Source of the DNA: Bacillota bacterium
GTDB taxonomy: Bacteria > Bacillota > Desulfitobacteriia > Desulfitobacteriales > Desulfitobacteriaceae
Direction: 5' to 3'
Length of the DNA: 24,880 bases
NCBI GenBank assembly: GCA_023390635.1
Contig: JAEWCM010000108.1
Span: 1-24,880, forward strand
Part shown: positions 23,268 through 24,880 of the stretch, one piece after another
How positions within the stretch are numbered: position 1 is the first letter of the stretch
Layout of the letters: every line of letters begins with the position of its first letter
Notes under the pieces: model-generated
The model's database searches: none
What the model was told of the DNA's origin: nothing
The model's input: the letters and a program-made list of their open reading frames with translations, nothing else
Translations under genes and position numbers: made by a program

Positions 23268-24448
23268 AATACCTCCTGCTCCCCGATAATAGCTGATGCC
23301 GGTTTTTCCTGCTTCTGCAGATTTCCCAGCAATACTTCACCCTGGGAGGAAATCCCCAACTGCCCATAAATATTGGAGAACAGGATCAGCCCAGTCCTGA
23401 TTCTTTCTTTAACCCTTACGGTCATATAGTACTCCCCTTTTTGGGCAATGTCAGTAAAGACCAACTCTCTCAACCCGGCCCGGGCGATGATTTCCACCGC
23501 CTCATCCGTCATGGCGCAGCCCATAATTGCTTTGATTTGTTCCGTATCTGCTCCATGACAGGCGGCATGGGCTGCCAGAATCTCCATTCGTCCATCGGCA
23601 TTTCGGCTGTGCAGGTTCATGATTCCTCCGGCCAGTTTGACTGTCTTTCCAACATGCCCAACTACCAGCAGGGATTTAAAGTCCAGCTCCACAGCAAAAT
23701 CCAGTACTTCCCCGATAAAATTGCTTGATTTAACGGCCTGCCTCACATTTAGATTCAAGCTTTCCCTGGCAAAGGTTTCCCCATAATTACCCGGAATAAC
23801 GAGCAGATCGTCACATCCTCTTTCCCTGAGCATCTTCATTTCCAGGCGAATCGATTCGACAAAAGCCTGTTCACTCATCGGTTCTACGATTCCGCTCGTT
23901 CCGATAATGGATATCCCTCCCACAATCCCCAGCCTGGGATTAAAGGTCTTACGGGCAATTTGCTCTCCTTCCGGAACAAAGATTTGGATAGTGATCCCCT
24001 GTGTAAATCCCCACTCTCCGCACACTTGATTGACTTCATGGCGGATCATGGCCTGAGGCACAGGATTAATAGCCGCCTGTCCCACTTCCAGAGACAGCCC
24101 CCTTAGCGTCACCCGCCCAACACCAGGGCCGCCCTCGATCTCAATTCCTTGATCCGCTCTGCGCCTGGCCCGGGCATAAATCAAGATCCCATTCGTAATA
24201 TCCGGATCATCCCCACTGTCCTTTCTTACTGCACAGCTTACCTCATCAGAAGAGCGCTGGATATCCTCCAGATTCAATGTCAACGGCCAACCTTTGGGAG
24301 TGTCGATTTGCACTGACTCTAATAGACACCCGGACAGAAGCATTGATACAGCACCCTTAGCTGCCGCCGCCGCACACGAACCTGTAGTATATCCACAGCG
24401 CAGCCTTTCTTGTCCTTTAACAATATAATGCTCTCGATCTTGCTCCAT
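23264..24448 (-). CDS. cbiD: Cobalt-precorrin-5B C1-methyltransferase CbiD
   Basis: 394 residues. The family signature GYTTGSCAAAAAKGA stands at about 19-33, with DDPDITNGI, GGPGVGRVT, IVGGISIIGTSGIVEPMSE and the C-terminal LVVGHVGKTVKLAGGIMNLHS. CbiD methylates C1 and exists only in the anaerobic pathway. GGGAG is 9-10 bases before the ATG. A 29-base gap follows cbiO, so cobalt uptake and corrin synthesis genes probably share one transcript. Confidence 0.97.
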   Translation of the reverse strand: MEQDREHYIVKGQERLRCGYTTGSCAAAAAKGAVSMLLSGCLLESVQIDTPKGWPLTLNLEDIQRSSDEVSCAVRKDSGDDPDITNGILIYARARRRADQGIEIEGGPGVGRVTLRGLSLEVGQAAINPVPQAMIRHEVNQVCGEWGFTQGITIQIFVPEGEQIARKTFNPRLGIVGGISIIGTSGIVEPMSEQAFVESIRLEMKMLRERGCDDLLVIPGNYGETFARESLNLNVRQAVKSSNFIGEVLDFAVELDFKSLLVVGHVGKTVKLAGGIMNLHSRNADGRMEILAAHAACHGADTEQIKAIMGCAMTDEAVEIIARAGLRELVFTDIAQKGEYYMTVRVKERIRTGLILFSNIYGQLGISSQGEVLLGNLQKQEKPASAIIGEQEVL

Positions 24449-24477
24449 GCCCGGGTATCTCCCTTAACGTTTCTGTA

Positions 24478-24880
24478 TTAACGGTTTTGTGCCGTGTACT
24501 TCTTTAAATATGTGACCAATTCATTTTTATCTTTAGGTGCTTTAATTCCTTCAGGCAGCACCCCGTAATCTTGAAGTTCATCAAAAAGCTGTAAAATCAG
24601 AGGTCTGGCCAAATTAGCCTTTTCCAACAGCTTCCGGTCAGAGAAAATCTGTTCCGGCGGCCCGGCAGCACAAATTTGACCGTCATGGAAAACAATCACC
24701 TGATCTGCCCAAGCTGAAGCCCTATCCACATCATGGGTAGAAACAAGCATTGTCATCCCTTTACTGCTCAGGTCCTCAATAATGCGGTCCACCTGTCCGG
24801 CATATTTGGGATCAAGGGAAGCAGTAGGCTCATCCATAATGATTACCTGAGGTTCCATCACCAGCACATCGGCAATGGAC
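24478..24880 (-). CDS. cbiO: Cobalt ECF/ABC transporter ATPase CbiO, 5' end outside the window
   Basis: The 134 C-terminal residues, open to the window edge. The Walker B region VLVMEPQVIIMDEPTASLDP, the D-loop and the switch histidine in MLVSTHDVDRASAWADQ are clear; the Walker A and LSGG signature lie outside. The tail VLPEGIKAPKDKNELVTYL is typical of the CbiO subunit of CbiMNQO cobalt importers rather than of a generic ABC protein. The rest of the transporter would be expected further right. It is the first gene of the operon seen here. Confidence 0.9.
   Translation of the reverse strand, partial: SIADVLVMEPQVIIMDEPTASLDPKYAGQVDRIIEDLSSKGMTMLVSTHDVDRASAWADQVIVFHDGQICAAGPPEQIFSDRKLLEKANLARPLILQLFDELQDYGVLPEGIKAPKDKNELVTYLKKYTAQNR

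Noticed and set aside
24449..24477. Cobalamin riboswitch before cbiD
   Set aside because: The gap is only 29 bases; any B12 riboswitch would be upstream of the transporter genes, beyond the window.

Overview
The window reads as the chromosome of a low-to-mid GC anaerobic Firmicute, most like Desulfitobacterium or a close relative in the Desulfitobacteriaceae. This rests on family knowledge and not on a search. The grounds are: a Firmicutes-type order rpmG-secE-nusG-rplK-rplA-rplJ-rplL; strong AGGAGG ribosome sites with some TTG and GTG starts; a complete anaerobic (cobalt-early) corrin operon; and a twin-arginine-exported, fumarate-reductase-like flavoprotein of the kind these bacteria carry in many copies. 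Almost everything is on the minus strand; only one gene, a cell-wall hydrolase, is on the plus strand.

Reading from the left: positions 1-1022 hold the N-terminal part of the exported flavoprotein, whose end lies outside the window. Its 320-base upstream region is structured: a terminator for the preceding gene, a pair of 16-base direct repeats 22 bases apart, two inverted repeats, a promoter with a good -10 and poor -35, and an 11-codon leader reading frame with its own ribosome site. Next comes a large (about 680 aa) protein of unknown function with a C-terminal HTH_XRE domain, then a GNAT acetyltransferase and a metallo-beta-lactamase-fold hydrolase. The ribosomal/transcription block follows (rplL, rplJ, an L10 leader attenuator with its own promoter, rplA, rplK, nusG, secE, rpmG). 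rpoB does not follow rplL; the four genes above sit there instead.

A divergent promoter region separates rpmG from a plus-strand secreted NlpC/P60 endopeptidase. From 10040 to the right end a single long minus-strand operon encodes cobalt import (cbiO, partial) and adenosylcobyric acid/cobinamide synthesis, in transcription order cbiO, cbiD, cbiL, cbiF, cbiG, cbiH, cbiJ, cbiX, cbiET, cbiA, cbiB, cobD, an ApgM-type phosphatase/mutase-superfamily gene, cbiP, cobA and cbiC. Many joints are 4-base stop/start overlaps, indicating translational coupling. Together they take sirohydrochlorin through cobalt insertion, ring methylation and contraction, a,c-diamidation, adenosylation, further amidation and attachment of the aminopropanol phosphate arm. 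The nucleotide-loop genes (cobU/cobS/cobT/cobC) and a recognised L-threonine kinase are not in the window.

The most interesting lead is the ApgM-type gene between cobD and cbiP. It keeps the two-metal residues of its superfamily but has a changed nucleophile motif, and its position suggests a cobamide-specific job: supplying L-threonine phosphate, or dephosphorylating alpha-ribazole phosphate. The second lead is the regulatory region of the flavoprotein together with the unknown HTH protein upstream of it.
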